Origin: Gammaproteobacteria bacterium
Lineage (GTDB): Bacteria; Pseudomonadota; Gammaproteobacteria; Chromatiales; Chromatiaceae
Assembly (NCBI GenBank): GCA_029287695.1
Contig: JARFQQ010000107.1
Location: forward strand, 1 to 6,138
Direction: 5' to 3'
DNA: 6,138 bases
Position numbers and translations under genes: made by a program. The notes under the pieces are model-generated. The model ran no database searches. It was not told the DNA's origin and was given only the letters and a program-made list of their open reading frames with translations. Shown here piece after piece: positions 4,935 through 6,138 of this stretch (positions are counted from its first letter, which is position 1; every line of letters starts with the position of its first letter).

Positions 4935-6138
4935 TGCGCGGTTACCGCGTCACGGAGCGCCAGGGTGTCCGCGACCATTTCAGGCTGCACAGCCTCGGCG
5001 TCATCTTGCCATTCCTCTGGGAATACCGCGGGCGCGCACTACTCGCGCTCTTTTTCCTCATACTGGCCAAGATCTCGCTCATCGGTGTTCCACTGGTTCT
5101 CAAGGAGATTATCGAGCTCTTCGAGAAGGGCGATATGGCAGTGCTCGCGCTGCCCGTGGGACTCATCGCCGGCTACGGTCTGCTTCGCCTCTCTTCCTCG
5201 CTTTTCAACGAGTTACGTGATTCGGTCTTCGCCCGTGTTCGCTATCACGCAATGCGAAGGCTCTCGACCGAGGTCTTGCAGCACCTGCATGGCCTGTCGC
5301 TGCGATACCACATGGCGCGGCAGACCGGCGCCATCAGCCGTGACCTTGACCGTGGTGCGCGTTCTGCAAGCACCATCCTCAACTACATGGTGTTCAATAT
5401 TATCCCGACAGTTGTCGAGTTCCTGCTCGTGGGTGTGGTACTCGTGACCCTCTACGACATCCAGTTCGCGCTGATCACCTTCGGTGCCATCGCAGCCTAC
5501 TTCGCCTTTACTTTCTCCATTACCGAGTGGCGGATGGATTTTCGTCACCATATGAACAGGCTGGATTCCGAAGCCAATAACCATGCATTCGACAGCCTCA
5601 TCAACTACGAGACGGTCAAGTACTTTGGTAACGAAACCCTTGAACTCAGGCGCTACGACGAAACCCTCAACGAGTGGGAACAGTGGGGGGTAAGAAACCA
5701 GACCTCGATGTCACTCCTCAATTTCGGCCAGGGGGCGATCATCGCCATCGGTGTGACCCTGATCATGTGGTATGCGGCCAGCGGCGTGCTTGCCGGGCAG
5801 ATGGGGATCAGCGACCTGGTACTCGTCAGTGCACTGATGATGCAGGTCTTCATTCCGCTCGGTTTTCTTGGCATCGTCTACCGGCAGGTGAAATATACGC
5901 TGGCAGACATGCAACGCCTGTTCGACCTGATGCAGCTGACGCCGGACGTGACGGACCAGCAGGATGCACCGGATCTCGTGATCAGCGATGGTGGAATCGA
6001 GTTCCGTGATATCGATTTTCACTACCAGCCGGAACGCGAGATTTTGCACAAGGTCAACTTTCAGGTTCCTGCTGGCCACAAAGTGGCAGTCGTTGGTCAT
6101 TCCGGGGCTGGCAAATCGACACTCGCCCGATTGCTGTT
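4934..6138 (+). CDS. Atm1/ABCB7-type ABC exporter, half-transporter (C-terminus beyond window)
   Basis: Membrane plus ATPase half-transporter, acting as a homodimer in the inner membrane. Atm1-type proteins export glutathione-linked sulfur or metal compounds, supporting metal detoxification or thiol balance. Visible are 401 codons; about 590-610 is usual, so the rest of the ATPase domain (signature, Walker B, H-loop) lies outside. TM1 is about 35-55, TM2 68-90, TM3 152-175, TM4 178-198, TM5 265-283, TM6 292-316. NYETVKYFGNE (224-234) is the family hallmark. Y189, R200, R204, N263, Q266, G313 and R317 line up, with a constant shift of 6, with the glutathione-site residues of Novosphingobium Atm1 as I recall them. 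Y364 is the probable A-loop tyrosine and GHSGAGKST (388-396) is Walker A with K394. ATG 4934 is the first possible start after an in-frame stop at 4886; it lacks a ribosome site. It is divergent from the S24 gene across a 79-base gap. Substrate is inferred from family only. Confidence 0.94.
   Translation, partial: MRGYRVTERQGVRDHFRLHSLGVILPFLWEYRGRALLALFFLILAKISLIGVPLVLKEIIELFEKGDMAVLALPVGLIAGYGLLRLSSSLFNELRDSVFARVRYHAMRRLSTEVLQHLHGLSLRYHMARQTGAISRDLDRGARSASTILNYMVFNIIPTVVEFLLVGVVLVTLYDIQFALITFGAIAAYFAFTFSITEWRMDFRHHMNRLDSEANNHAFDSLINYETVKYFGNETLELRRYDETLNEWEQWGVRNQTSMSLLNFGQGAIIAIGVTLIMWYAASGVLAGQMGISDLVLVSALMMQVFIPLGFLGIVYRQVKYTLADMQRLFDLMQLTPDVTDQQDAPDLVISDGGIEFRDIDFHYQPEREILHKVNFQVPAGHKVAVVGHSGAGKSTLARLL

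Overview
The window holds five protein genes packed with little spacing. They form a three-gene leftward operon (regulator, adaptor, RND pump), a small leftward S24-peptidase gene, and a rightward ABC exporter gene that runs off the right edge. The RND gene runs off the left edge. Codon choice is G/C-leaning at third positions, which is why several long empty antisense frames exist. The tripartite RND pump logic (periplasmic adaptor with a TolC-docking motif) implies a Gram-negative bacterium. The Atm1-type exporter fits a proteobacterium, probably a gammaproteobacterium; that placement is inference, not shown by the sequence.

Layout, left to right. 1-2712 (-) is an HAE-1-type RND permease lacking only its last three membrane helices because of the window edge. 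2709-3752 (-) is its periplasmic adaptor. 3749-4306 (-) is a PadR-family winged-helix regulator. Each pair of neighbours overlaps by the four bases ATGA, so the three are very probably one translationally coupled transcript read regulator-adaptor-pump. A strong sigma70-like promoter (TTGATA-N17-TATACT) lies just upstream of padR. Its -35 box sits inside a 19-bp AT-rich dyad, which is the obvious candidate operator for the regulator itself. Together this reads as a self-regulated efflux system that senses a small molecule; the substrate cannot be told, and no outer-membrane channel gene is in view.

4386-4482 holds no gene, only two GC-rich hairpins just after the S24 stop codon. 4483-4854 (-) is a 123-residue stand-alone S24 (LexA/UmuD-fold) domain with the Ser-Lys dyad intact but no DNA-binding domain and no visible cleavage site. 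4855-4933 is a short divergent promoter region in which one TTATAA core can serve as a -10 element in both directions. It also holds a 9-bp direct repeat and a possible 9-codon leader ORF that ends in TGATG at the start of the next gene. 4934-6138 (+) is the first two thirds of an Atm1/ABCB7-type half-size ABC exporter, with a recognisable glutathione-binding pocket, cut just after Walker A.

No RNA gene, mobile element, CRISPR array or clear novel multi-gene system is visible. The most interesting unexplained items are the stand-alone S24 domain sharing a symmetric promoter with an Atm1-type exporter, and the PadR operator architecture.
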